A DNA stretch of 44,525 bases from Pseudomonadota bacterium. GTDB taxonomy: Bacteria > Chloroflexota > UBA6077 > JAJPGT01. This document shows, in pieces, positions 7,147 through 14,697 of this stretch. The translations under genes and the position numbers were made by a program. Positions within the stretch are counted from its first letter, which is position 1. The number at the start of each line of letters is the position of its first letter. Below the pieces are notes generated by a model, which saw only the letters and a program-made list of their open reading frames with translations, was not told the DNA's origin and ran no database searches. The stretch is from NCBI GenBank assembly GCA_021325655.1, contig JAJPGT010000107.1, positions 1 through 44,525 of the forward strand. Reading direction: 5' to 3'.

Positions 7147-8274
7147 ATGCAGAGCCTCGTCCCGAAGAGTGACTTCCTGAATCTGGACAGTGTCGTCCAC
7201 CTGGCGGCCGGCGGCCAGACCCCGAGCCTGAAGAGCCACCTGGCGGCGCTGGAGCGCTTCGCCACCGCCAAGGGGACCGGGCTGCGTGGCCAGGCGCAGA
7301 ACCAGGAGACGCGCGCCCGCGTGGCCCAGCGCGTCGCCCGGCTCATTGGCTGCCAGTGGGATGACGTCGGGTTCCCGTCCAGCGTTGCCCATGGCGTCGC
7401 GCTCGTCGCCGAGTCGCTGGACTGGCGCCCGGGCGACAACGTGGTGCTGGAGGCCTGGGAGTTCCCCTCACTGCTGTATCCGTGGCTGCCGCTGCGTGAG
7501 CGTGGCGTCGAAGTGCGGCTGCTTCAACCGGAGAACTGGCAGGTGCCGCTGGAGCGGGTGCGCGCCGCGGTCGACGCCCGCACCCGGGTGCTTGCGCTCA
7601 GCCATGTGTCGTACCTCACCGGGGAGCGGCGCGACCTGGCGGCCTACGCCGCCATCGCCCGCGCGGCCGGGGCGCTGTTCGTCGTCGACGCCTCGCACTC
7701 GCTCGGGGTGGTGCCGGTGTATGCCCCGCACGCCGACTTCCTGTTCTCCTGCTGCTACAAATGGCTGCTCGGAACGCAGGGTGTGGCGGTCGCCTACTGG
7801 AATCGCGCCCGCCTGCCGCGCTGGCGCCCGCGCACCGCCGGCTGGCACTCGGCCGAGCCGCGGCCGCCGCTGGACCAGGGCGACCTCCAGCTCGCGGATA
7901 CCGGGGTGGTGTTCGAGCCCGGCAACCCGAACTTCGTCGGGCTATACGTGCTGGACAACGCGCTCGACTACCTGCTCGCCGTCGGCGACGCGGCGATCGA
8001 GCGCCACGTGCTGGCGCTGAGCGGCGAGGTGCGGCGCCGCTTGGCGGCGCTCGGCGTACCGCTGATGACGCCCGAGGCGCCCGAGCGTCGAGCCGGCAAT
8101 ATCGCCTTCAGCGCCGCCAACGCGGCGGAGATCCGCAAGGCGCTGGAGGCCCAGGGCGTGCTGGTCACCGGCGAGGACGGCCGGGTGCGGATCTCCGTCC
8201 ATCTCTACAACGACCTCGAAGACGTCGAGCGTGGGCTCGCGGCGCTGGCGGGCGTGCTGGGAAGCGGAGCCTGA
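7147..8274 (+). CDS. Class V PLP-dependent aminotransferase family enzyme
   Basis: ATG 7147 follows AAGGAAG; the product has 375 residues. The fold-type I signature is clear: VVDASHSLG (D181, H184) and the PLP-binding lysine in SCCYKWLLG (K205). The protein resembles cysteine desulfurases, kynureninases and isopenicillin-epimerase-like members of class V. A mobile catalytic cysteine of the SufS/IscS type is not obvious near the C-terminus, so I would not call it a cysteine desulfurase. The reaction and substrate remain open. It is a cytosolic enzyme. It lies downstream of a metallophosphoesterase but no shared pathway is evident. Confidence 0.8.
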   Translation: MQSLVPKSDFLNLDSVVHLAAGGQTPSLKSHLAALERFATAKGTGLRGQAQNQETRARVAQRVARLIGCQWDDVGFPSSVAHGVALVAESLDWRPGDNVVLEAWEFPSLLYPWLPLRERGVEVRLLQPENWQVPLERVRAAVDARTRVLALSHVSYLTGERRDLAAYAAIARAAGALFVVDASHSLGVVPVYAPHADFLFSCCYKWLLGTQGVAVAYWNRARLPRWRPRTAGWHSAEPRPPLDQGDLQLADTGVVFEPGNPNFVGLYVLDNALDYLLAVGDAAIERHVLALSGEVRRRLAALGVPLMTPEAPERRAGNIAFSAANAAEIRKALEAQGVLVTGEDGRVRISVHLYNDLEDVERGLAALAGVLGSGA

Positions 8275-8288
8275 GCCCTGTTCACCTC

Positions 8289-8317
8289 TCGACAGGCTGG
8301 CGCGCAGGCCCTAGACT
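8289..8317 (+). promoter_or_regulatory. Probable sigma-70 promoter of the lipoprotein gene
   Basis: TCGACA (8289-8294) matches the -35 consensus at five of six positions and TAGACT (8312-8317) is a fair -10, with exact 17-nt spacing. The gene starts at 8354, giving a leader of about 30 nt that includes its ribosome site. Confidence 0.5.
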
Positions 8318-8353
8318 GGCCCCGCGATCATCCTCCAGGGACCGGGAGCGGCG

Positions 8354-9373
8354 ATGCGGCTGCGGCAGGGCTCTGGGAGACGGCCTCTGGTTCGCCGGGC
8401 GGCGCTGCTCGCGCTGGCCTGCGCAGCGCTGCTCGCCGGCTGCGTCGGTTCGCCGCGTGCGCCGACGCCTCCCGCGCTGGTGCCCAGCCCCACCGCCACC
8501 CCAAGTGAGGCAACGGCCCCGGAGCCGATCGGCGCGCCGCAGCCGGCGGCCGGGCTGTTCTTCTCGCTCATCTCGCCCGCCCTGCCGGAGGGGTCGCGGC
8601 TGTTCTCCGTCGATTCCGGCCAGCCGGTGGCCGGGCTGATCTCGCTCGCGAACTACTCGCTGTTCGACGAGTTCCAGATCGTCTGCCTGGTGGATTACCA
8701 GCAGGCGCCCTGCGTGGACAGCCCGCTGACGCTGCGGCTGGGCGAAGAGCGCCAGGTGCCGTTCCGGCTACCGCCCAGCGCCGACGGGCTGCACCAGGTG
8801 CTGTTCCTGGTGTTCTACGCGCCGGGGACGCACTCGGACAGTCCCCAGTTCCGGGTCAACTCCCGCTACCTGTTCGCCCAACAGCGGGACTGGCTGCGTG
8901 TTGGCCCGGCGCTGGCCGCGCCGACGCCCGCCCCCACTCCAACCAGGCTGATGAGCCAGCTCTCGCGCGAGGCGCGCCAGGGCTTCGGGCTGTTCCAGCT
9001 TGGCGAAGGGCGGCGGCCGCTCAACTTCGACGCGAGCCAGTGGCTGGTCGCGCGCAGCGGTCCACAGGTAGCGCTCACCTACACCGCGCTGCTCACCAAC
9101 CCACGCGACGCCTCGGAGGATTTCCTGCTGCTGCCGTTCCTGGACTTCGCGCTCCACCCGCCGTCCGGCGACCCCACAGCCTACTTCCGCGTCCGCCCGA
9201 GCGCGGGTGCGGCGATCGCCCTGTCGCTCGCGGCCGCGTTGCCGCCCGGCCCGCACGAGCTCCAGGTGCTGGCGGTCCAGAGCCCATACGCCGAGCCGGC
9301 GGCGCTGCGCGGGCGGATGGTCGATCTGTCGGTCGTCGCCTCCGCCCGGGTGCTGATCCAGGTCACGGGCTGA
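8354..9373 (+). CDS. Lipoprotein of unknown function
   Basis: ATG 8354 follows GGGACCGGGAGC. The first 30 residues are a lipoprotein signal peptide: basic RRPLVRR, hydrophobic AALLALACAALLAG, and lipobox LLAGC with C30 as the lipidated residue. A Pro/Thr/Ala-rich linker follows (about 31-65). The rest (to residue 339) is beta-rich and without recognised motifs. A second Pro-rich linker (APTPAPTPT) near residue 195 separates two probable domains. It should be anchored to the outer face of the cytoplasmic membrane. I recognise no family. Confidence 0.7.
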   Translation: MRLRQGSGRRPLVRRAALLALACAALLAGCVGSPRAPTPPALVPSPTATPSEATAPEPIGAPQPAAGLFFSLISPALPEGSRLFSVDSGQPVAGLISLANYSLFDEFQIVCLVDYQQAPCVDSPLTLRLGEERQVPFRLPPSADGLHQVLFLVFYAPGTHSDSPQFRVNSRYLFAQQRDWLRVGPALAAPTPAPTPTRLMSQLSREARQGFGLFQLGEGRRPLNFDASQWLVARSGPQVALTYTALLTNPRDASEDFLLLPFLDFALHPPSGDPTAYFRVRPSAGAAIALSLAAALPPGPHELQVLAVQSPYAEPAALRGRMVDLSVVASARVLIQVTG

Positions 9374-9382
9374 GCGGCGGGC

Positions 9383-9388
9383 TATACT
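9383..9388 (+). promoter_or_regulatory. -10 box (TATACT) suggesting a leaderless mRNA
   Basis: TATACT ends 7 nt before the ATG of the HMA-like gene and lacks a good -35 hexamer. No Shine-Dalgarno sequence fits between. Transcription starting about 7 nt after a -10 box would begin at the start codon itself. Confidence 0.45.
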
Positions 9389-9395
9389 CCCCTCG

Positions 9396-9659
9396 ATGCG
9401 CGAGGTCACCTTTGCCGTCCCGGCGCTGCGCGAGCGCCCGGTGCTCGGAACGAGCTGCTGCGCCACCAGCGCGGAAGCGGCGATCAACCAGGAGTTCTGG
9501 ATGCTCGGCGGCGTGGAGGACTGCGCCGTGGATCTGGAGCGCGGCCGGGTGTGGGTGCGCTACGACCCCGGGCAGACCAGCCCGGAGCGGCTCTCCGCGG
9601 CGCTGGCCGAGATCGGCTATCCGGCGACCGGGGTGGCAGTGCCCGACGCCAGCCGCTGA
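9396..9659 (+). CDS. Small heavy-metal-associated-like (HMA) domain protein
   Basis: The 87-residue product has the length and beta-alpha-beta pattern of an HMA domain. The stretch GGVEDCAVDLERGRVWVRYDP aligns with the GV..v.vd...g.v.V.yDp core, and the end (SAALAEIGYPATGV) matches its last helix. In place of the usual GMxCxxC metal loop there is GTSCCATSAEAAI, with a vicinal Cys-Cys. It may bind a soft metal differently, or have lost metal transfer. Its 3' end overlaps the 3' end of hflX by 43 nt on the opposite strand. Confidence 0.6.
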   Translation: MREVTFAVPALRERPVLGTSCCATSAEAAINQEFWMLGGVEDCAVDLERGRVWVRYDPGQTSPERLSAALAEIGYPATGVAVPDASR

Positions 9660-11032
9660 ACGCCACGGGGGACGCCGTCCGCGGGCGGCAGGGTGGGCGT
9701 CTGCACAGGACGTCTCCGCGCGTGGCCACGCGCGGAGATAACCACGCCGGCGTGCTGGAACGGGGGGAGCAGCCGCGCCGGCAGATGCCCACGCAGGACG
9801 ACACCATCGTCCAGGTAGCGCTCCTGCACCAGGAAGGCCTCGCGCCGAAACTGTGCCGCGAGCTCCGCCTCACGGTACGGAACGTGAATCTCCACCGGCT
9901 GCGCCTTCTGCGCGAGCCGCTCGGCGACGCGGAGCAGGAGCGTCTCCAGCCCGCGGCCATCGAGCCCGGAGACGAGGACGCCATCGCCCACCTCAGGGGC
10001 CACACGGCCGTCGAGCAGGTCCGCCTTGTTGAGCACCAGCAGCACCGGCTTGTCGTCCAGCCCCAGCTCCGCGAGCACCTCGTCGACGGCCGCGACCTGT
10101 TCGGCGGCGCGCGGGTGCGCCACGTCCACCACGTGCAGCAGCAGATCGGCGTCGGCCAGCTCTTCCAAGGTGGCCCGGAACGCGGCGACGAGCTGCGTCG
10201 GCAGCTTCTGGATGAACCCCACGGTGTCGGTGAGCACCGCCGCACCGCCGCCGGGCAGGCTGAGCCGGCGCGCGGTCGGATCGAGCGTGGCGAACAGCTT
10301 GTTCTCGGCCAGCACCCCGGCCCCGGTGAGCGCGTTCATCAGGGTGGACTTGCCGGCGTTGGTGTAGCCGACCAGCGCGACGATGGGTGGGCCCTCGCGA
10401 CGACGCTGGCGAGCGCGCGCGCGCCGGGCGCGCACCTCGTCGAGCTCCCGCCGTACCTGCGCCAGCTCTTGCCGCACCTGGCGGCGGTCCAGCTCGATCT
10501 GCGTCTCGCCCGGCCCGCCCCGGCCGCCGATCCCGCCCTGCTGTCGCTCCAGGTGCTTCCAGGCACCGGCGAGGCGGGGCAGCAGGTATTCGAGCCGCGC
10601 TGCCTCCACCTGGAGGTGCGCCTCGCGGGTGTGGGCGCGCTGGGCGAAGATGGTCAGGATCAGGTCGGTACGGTCCATCACCGTCCGCCCCAGCGCCTGC
10701 TCGAGCGCGCTCTGCTGCGAGGGGCTGAGCGGGTCGTCGCAGATCGCCAGCGTGGCGGCCCGCGCCTCGGCCAGCGCTGCCAGCTCTGCGAGCTTGCCGC
10801 GGCCGATGAACGTGGCCGGGTCCGGGTGGGCGCGGCGCTGGACCAGCGTCCCGGCCGTCTCGATGCCGGCCGTATCCGCCAGCCGGGCCAGCTCCTCGAG
10901 GGACTCCTCAGCCGCCCAGCCGCTGGCCCCCGGCCACTCTAGCGCGAAGAGGATGGCGCGGCCACCGGCGGGAAGCTGCTCGCCGGGGCTGCGCCGAACG
11001 ATATTAATCTGGTGTGCGATGTGCTCTGCCAT
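9617..11032 (-). CDS. hflX: GTPase HflX
   Basis: The 471-residue protein has the HflX layout. An N-terminal nucleotide-binding subdomain contains FIGRGKLAEL (about 75-84). A glycine-rich linker follows (GGIGGRGGPGETQIELDRR, about 166-184). The G domain has G1 GYTNAGKST (222-230), G3 DTVGFI and G4 NKAD. HflX binds the 50S subunit and rescues stalled or heat-damaged ribosomes. The last 40 or so residues are a poorly conserved tail encoded across the overlap with the HMA-like gene. No ribosome site precedes ATG 11032; instead an extended -10 box lies just upstream, so the mRNA may be nearly leaderless. The gene diverges from infA. Confidence 0.92.
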   Translation of the reverse strand: MAEHIAHQINIVRRSPGEQLPAGGRAILFALEWPGASGWAAEESLEELARLADTAGIETAGTLVQRRAHPDPATFIGRGKLAELAALAEARAATLAICDDPLSPSQQSALEQALGRTVMDRTDLILTIFAQRAHTREAHLQVEAARLEYLLPRLAGAWKHLERQQGGIGGRGGPGETQIELDRRQVRQELAQVRRELDEVRARRARARQRRREGPPIVALVGYTNAGKSTLMNALTGAGVLAENKLFATLDPTARRLSLPGGGAAVLTDTVGFIQKLPTQLVAAFRATLEELADADLLLHVVDVAHPRAAEQVAAVDEVLAELGLDDKPVLLVLNKADLLDGRVAPEVGDGVLVSGLDGRGLETLLLRVAERLAQKAQPVEIHVPYREAELAAQFRREAFLVQERYLDDGVVLRGHLPARLLPPFQHAGVVISARGHARRRPVQTPTLPPADGVPRGVQRLASGTATPVAG

Positions 11033-11042
11033 CGGGAGCTTA

Positions 11043-11051
11043 AGTGTACCA
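11043..11051 (-). promoter_or_regulatory. Extended -10 box of hflX
   Basis: The minus strand reads TGGTACACT from 11051 to 11043, a TGn extended -10 with TACACT. It ends 10 nt before the hflX ATG. Transcription would start about 3-4 nt from the start codon. Confidence 0.45.
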
Positions 11052-11104
11052 GGCGCAGCGGCCGGTACCGGGAAAGCGCGTATTCAGGGCGCGGCGCAAT
11101 CACG

Positions 11105-11110
11105 TACAAT
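11105..11110 (+). promoter_or_regulatory. -10 box (TACAAT) of infA
   Basis: TACAAT matches the consensus at five of six positions and lies 32 nt before the infA ATG. The leader includes a good ribosome site (GGAAGGAG). The -35 region near 11083 (TTCAGG) is weak. With the hflX box it forms a divergent promoter region between 11043 and 11110. Confidence 0.5.
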
Positions 11111-11142
11111 GACAATGGGGGTCGGAAGGAGAAGATACGCCT

Positions 11143-11361
11143 ATGCCCAAGGCTCAGGCCGTCGAAGTCGAAGGAACCGTGATGGAGGCGCTCCCGAACG
11201 CCAGCTTCCGGGTGCAGATGGACAATGGACACACGGTGCTGGCGCACGTCAGCGGGAAAATGCGCAAGTACTTCATCCGCATCCTGCCCGGCGATCGCGT
11301 CAAAATGGAGCTCTCACCCTACGATCTGACGCGCGGCCGGATCACCTATCGCTACCGATAG
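11143..11361 (+). CDS. infA: Translation initiation factor IF-1
   Basis: The 72-residue product is full length for IF-1 and spans one S1/OB domain: [21 protein letters not shown], then [42 protein letters not shown]-1 binds the 30S A site and supports IF-2 and IF-3 at start-codon selection. It has its own promoter and ribosome site here. It is not in a ribosomal-protein cluster, as far as the window shows. Confidence 0.97.
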   Translation: MPKAQAVEVEGTVMEALPNASFRVQMDNGHTVLAHVSGKMRKYFIRILPGDRVKMELSPYDLTRGRITYRYR

Positions 11362-11365
11362 CGCG

Positions 11366-11737
11366 GTGCCGCTCTCTACCGCTCGCTCGTCCAGGATTCC
11401 TCGCCCTCCCGCCGCCGGCCGGCCCTCGCCGGCCGAGCCCGCTCCAAGTAGCCAGGTCCTGCCCCAGATCGGCCGCTGGAACGATAACGAGCTGATCCTG
11501 TTCTTCGAAGAATGGCAGGAGAGCTGGATCGTCTACCCGCCGCGCTCGGCGTATGACTTCCTCCGTCGGCCGACCCGCGACGCTGCGGTGGTCGAGTTCC
11601 ACTCCTGGATCCCGCTGGTGCCGCCCGACCAGCACCCGGTACGCCCACGCGAAGGCTGCCTGCTGCACGGGATGGACTGCCGCGCCCACGAGGCGATCCA
11701 GGCAGCGGTCGATACCGGCTTCGACCCGTTCCGCTAG
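11366..11737 (+). CDS. Conserved-looking hypothetical protein downstream of infA
   Basis: The frame begins at a GTG 4 nt after the infA stop and has no clear ribosome site. The first 30 or so residues are Pro/Ala/Ser-rich and may not be real; an in-frame CTG at 11459 is another candidate. The remaining 90 residues look like a true globular protein (GRWNDNELILFFEEWQESW, YPPRSAYDFLRRPTRDAAVV, GCLLHGMDCRAHEAIQAA). I recognise no family and see no catalytic motif. It may be translationally coupled to infA. Confidence 0.5.
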   Translation: MPLSTARSSRIPRPPAAGRPSPAEPAPSSQVLPQIGRWNDNELILFFEEWQESWIVYPPRSAYDFLRRPTRDAAVVEFHSWIPLVPPDQHPVRPREGCLLHGMDCRAHEAIQAAVDTGFDPFR

Positions 11738-11767
11738 CTCCGAACTCCACGCTGCCAGGAGGTGGCT

Positions 11768-12451
11768 GTGCGCGTGCTCGCGGTCGCTGCCCACCCGGAC
11801 GATGAGACGATGTTCGCCGGCGGCCGGCTCGCCGGCTACGCTTGGGAAGGGCACGAGCTGTTCATCCTCTGCACCACTCGCGGCGAGGGCGGCGAGGTGG
11901 GCGATCCACCGGTTGGCCCGAAGGAGCGACTGGGCGAGATCCGCGAGCAGGAGATGCGCTGCGCGGGCGCTGCGCTGGGCGCGCGCGAGGTCCGCTTTCT
12001 GGACTACGTCGATCCGCCCATGGAGATCGGCGGCACGCCCCGGGCGATCGACGCGACGCTGGACGAGTTCGCCGCGGCGATCGCGGTGCACCTGGAGGAC
12101 CTCCGTCCGGATCTGGTGATCACCCACGGGAGCAACGGCGAGTACGGGCATCCGCAGCACGTGTTTACCCACCAGGCGGTGTTCGAGGCGGCGCGCCGGC
12201 TGGGCCAGCGTGGCCCGAACACGATTCATACCTGGATGGCCTGCTATCCCGGCAACGCCGAGGAGCGGCTGACGAACAAGGACGACCCGGCCGACGAGGT
12301 GGTCGATATCTCCCCCTGGTTCGACGCCAAGCTGGCGGCGGTACGCTGCCATCGCAGCCAGCACACGATGTTCCTGCGGAACAACCCGGGCAAGGACCTG
12401 CTGGAGATCGTCCGTCGGATCGAGACGTATCGCCACTGGACGATCCGCTGA
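11768..12451 (+). CDS. PIG-L/LmbE family zinc deacetylase
   Basis: The start is most likely GTG 11768, five bases after AGGAGG; an in-frame GTG at 11762 overlaps that site. The product is about 227 residues. AHPDDE (residues 8-13) is the zinc and catalytic motif of PIG-L deacetylases, and the third ligand lies in GHPQHVFTH. Family members remove acetyl groups from N-acetylglucosamine-type substrates, including GlcNAc-inositol and GlcNAc-malate in mycothiol and bacillithiol synthesis. The DinB-like gene 0.6 kb downstream and the mycoredoxin-like domain at 3.9 kb are circumstantial support for a low-molecular-weight thiol, but no ligase or GT for it is nearby. Confidence 0.85.
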   Translation: MRVLAVAAHPDDETMFAGGRLAGYAWEGHELFILCTTRGEGGEVGDPPVGPKERLGEIREQEMRCAGAALGAREVRFLDYVDPPMEIGGTPRAIDATLDEFAAAIAVHLEDLRPDLVITHGSNGEYGHPQHVFTHQAVFEAARRLGQRGPNTIHTWMACYPGNAEERLTNKDDPADEVVDISPWFDAKLAAVRCHRSQHTMFLRNNPGKDLLEIVRRIETYRHWTIR

Positions 12452-12560
12452 CCAGGCGCGAGACGCGTGGCGCGCCCGGGCTGTGACAAGGCCGTGTCGC
12501 CTGGCGCTTCCCTCGGCCCCTGCCTGTGCGGTAGCCTGGTAGCCCACAGGAGGGGCGCGA

Positions 12561-12770
12561 ATGAGAGGAGATGTCGCGAGCACGACACTGGCTCCGCACG
12601 GCGCGCCGATTCCGTGCGCGGTCTGTACCATTCTGATCGGCGATGGGTATTACGAGGATCGGGTGTACCGCGACCCGGCCACCGGCTGGCGCGTCTGCGG
12701 CGCCTGCCTGGCGTCGCTCAAGCGGCAGCGAGAGCGCGGCATCGACAGGCCGCGCCCGGCCGAGCGGTGA
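12561..12770 (+). CDS. Small double-CxxC zinc protein
   Basis: ATG 12561 follows CACAGGAGGGG. The 69-residue product has two CxxC pairs (CAVC and CGAC) about 30 residues apart, as in a single zinc ribbon, followed by a basic tail (SLKRQRERGIDRPRPAER). It may bind nucleic acid or act as a small adaptor; function is unknown. Its stop overlaps the GTG of the next small zinc-ribbon gene, so the two are probably translated together. Confidence 0.65.
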   Translation: MRGDVASTTLAPHGAPIPCAVCTILIGDGYYEDRVYRDPATGWRVCGACLASLKRQRERGIDRPRPAER

Positions 12771-13021
12771 GCAGCCGCCTCCGGCAGACCCCGACCGCGC
12801 GCTGCCCCTGGTGCCGCGGTCGCTTCACCGTCCCCGCCCTGCCGGCGCCGCCGCCTCAGGCACAGATGCTGCTGTGCCCGTATTGCGGCACCAGCGCGAG
12901 CGTGAGCGGCCGCCCGGGCTGGGGCCGACGGGCCGCCCAGGCGCTCGCGCTGCGGCTGTCTCGACTCAACCTGCGGCTGCGGCGCCGGCTGTGGACGCTC
13001 GGGACGCGCCACCTCATCTGA
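12767..13021 (+). CDS. Small zinc-ribbon protein, coupled to the preceding gene
   Basis: GTG 12767 overlaps the previous stop as GTGA. The 84-residue product has CPWC and CPYC pairs (CPWCRGRFTVPALPAPP, LLCPYCGTSASVSG), then a strongly basic, Leu/Arg-rich C-terminal helix (LRLSRLNLRLRRRLWTLG). The first part resembles RNHCP- or DUF-type zinc ribbons that start MPIxFxCPxCG. The basic helix could contact RNA, DNA or the membrane surface. Function is unknown. Confidence 0.6.
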   Translation: MSSRLRQTPTARCPWCRGRFTVPALPAPPPQAQMLLCPYCGTSASVSGRPGWGRRAAQALALRLSRLNLRLRRRLWTLGTRHLI

Positions 13022-13046
13022 CTGGCGGCTCCCAGGGGAGGCAGAC

Positions 13047-13520
13047 ATGGACGTGCAGCAGCGGAAGGCTGCCCTGCGCCAGGAGCTGATCGACGCTCAG
13101 GCGGAGCTGCTGGCGGTGCTGGATCGTGTGGGTCCGAACGACTGGTCGCGCCCGAGCCCGGCCGAGGGCTGGGCGCTGCGTGACGTGCTCACCCACCTGG
13201 CCACCGCGGAGAGCGGCTTCGTCGGCGTCCTGAAGAAGATGGCCAGCGGCGGCGGCGGGGTGAGCCAGGACTTCGATCCGAACCGCTGGAACGCCGGCCA
13301 GCTCCGACGCCGCGGCGACGCCAGCGTGGAGCAGCTTCGCGCCGAGCTAGTGGCCGCGCACCAGGAGATGCTCGCGGTGCTGGAGGGACTGGACGAGGCG
13401 GCCCTGAACCAGCGCGGCAGGCTGAGCACCGGTGGCGAAGGGAACGTCGATGACCTGCTGAACCTAGTGGCGCGGCACAAGCGGAGCCACACCGACGACC
13501 TGGCCGCCGCCCTCGCCTAG
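13047..13520 (+). CDS. DinB / maleylpyruvate-isomerase-like protein
   Basis: ATG 13047 follows GGGGAGG. The 157-residue protein is all-helical and matches the DinB superfamily: WALRDVLTHLATAESGF carries the first metal histidine, and a late RHKRSHTDDL supplies others. Members use a metal and often a low-molecular-weight thiol for transfer or isomerisation reactions. Its specific reaction is unknown. It is a cytosolic protein and is followed by the promoter region of the ABC exporter. Confidence 0.7.
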   Translation: MDVQQRKAALRQELIDAQAELLAVLDRVGPNDWSRPSPAEGWALRDVLTHLATAESGFVGVLKKMASGGGGVSQDFDPNRWNAGQLRRRGDASVEQLRAELVAAHQEMLAVLEGLDEAALNQRGRLSTGGEGNVDDLLNLVARHKRSHTDDLAAALA

Positions 13521-13583
13521 CGTGCCGCTTCCGCTTCTCCCCCGGCGCGCCAGCGAGTTTCCACGGCCGTTCCCCTCCACCAT

Positions 13584-13600
13584 GCCACAATAGTCGTGGC
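13584..13600. promoter_or_regulatory. Inverted repeat before the ABC exporter operon
   Basis: GCCAC (13584-13588) and GTGGC (13596-13600) flank aatagtc, 33 nt before the ATP-binding subunit gene. The AT-rich centre could overlap a -10 region, so the repeat is a candidate operator. No regulator gene is adjacent. Confidence 0.3.
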
Positions 13601-13632
13601 GGCCGCGCGAACGGGCGGCGCCGAGGCGAAGG

Positions 13633-14697
13633 ATGGATACGATCATGACCGAGCCGCGCGGGCGGCTCCAGGACCTCTCCCCGGACGGGATGGCCGAGGC
13701 TGACGGCGTTGCGGTGGTGCGGGTGGAGCGGCTGGTGAAGCGCTACGGCCAGGGAGCGCAGGCGTTCGAGGCGGTGCGGGGTATCAGCTTCGCGGTGCGC
13801 CCCGGCGAGGTGTTCGGCTTTCTCGGCCCCAACGGCGCGGGCAAGACCACAACCATCTCCATCCTCTGCACCCTGCTGCGCCCCAGCGCCGGCTCCGCCT
13901 TCGTCGCCGGCTACAACGTGGTCCGCCAGCCGCACCAGGTGCGCCGCTCGATCGGGGTGATCTTCCAGGACCCCACCCTCGACAATCAGCTCACCGCCTG
14001 GGAGAACCTCGCCTTCCACGCCTTCGCCTACGGCGTTCCCCGCGCCGAGGCGCGCCAGCGCGGCGAGGCGCTGTTGCGGCTGCTGGAGCTGTGGGACCGC
14101 CGCGATGACCAGGTGAAGACGTTCTCCGGCGGAATGAAGCGGCGGCTGGAGATCGCCCGCGGGCTGCTGCACCAGCCCCAGGTGCTGTTCCTGGACGAGC
14201 CGACGCTCGGGCTGGACCCACAGACCCGGGCGCTCATCTGGGGCTACCTGCTGGACCTGCGCCGCTCGACCGGGCTGACGCTGTTCCTGACGACCCATTA
14301 CATGGACGAAGCCGAGCACTGCGACCGGATCGCGATTATCGACCACGGCCAGATCGTCGCGCTAGATACCCCGACCGGGCTGAAGGCGCGAGTCGGTGGC
14401 GACGTGGTCACGCTGCGCACGGAGGACAATGCCCGCGCCGCCGAGGAGATCGCCGCGCGCTGGCCGGCGCTGCACCCGAGCCTCGCCGACGGTGAGCTCC
14501 GGCTGGAGGTCGAGCGCGGGGATCAGTTCGTCCCCGAGCTGGTGCGGGGCATCAGCGCCCGCATCGACGCCATCCAGGTCCATCGTCCCACGCTTGACGA
14601 CGTGTTCGTCAAGCTCACCGGGCGCCAGATTCGCGACCAGGAGGCTGGCAGCGTCGAGCAGTTGCGCCAGCGGGCGCGGCTGTGGGGACGGCGCTGA
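13633..14697 (+). CDS. ABC exporter ATP-binding subunit (DrrA type)
   Basis: ATG 13633 gives 354 residues; ATG 13645 has a better-spaced AAGGATGG site. Walker A is GPNGAGKTT (about 65-73), the signature is FSGGMKRRLEIARG, and Walker B is VLFLDEPTLGLD. The Q-loop is in VIFQDPTLDNQLT and the H-loop in LTTHYMDEAEHCDRI. The C-terminal 90 residues are the extra domain typical of daunorubicin-resistance (DrrA) ATPases. With the permease that follows it should form a type-2 exporter for a hydrophobic drug, lipid or glycoconjugate. Its stop overlaps the permease start by one base. Confidence 0.9.
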   Translation: MDTIMTEPRGRLQDLSPDGMAEADGVAVVRVERLVKRYGQGAQAFEAVRGISFAVRPGEVFGFLGPNGAGKTTTISILCTLLRPSAGSAFVAGYNVVRQPHQVRRSIGVIFQDPTLDNQLTAWENLAFHAFAYGVPRAEARQRGEALLRLLELWDRRDDQVKTFSGGMKRRLEIARGLLHQPQVLFLDEPTLGLDPQTRALIWGYLLDLRRSTGLTLFLTTHYMDEAEHCDRIAIIDHGQIVALDTPTGLKARVGGDVVTLRTEDNARAAEEIAARWPALHPSLADGELRLEVERGDQFVPELVRGISARIDAIQVHRPTLDDVFVKLTGRQIRDQEAGSVEQLRQRARLWGRR

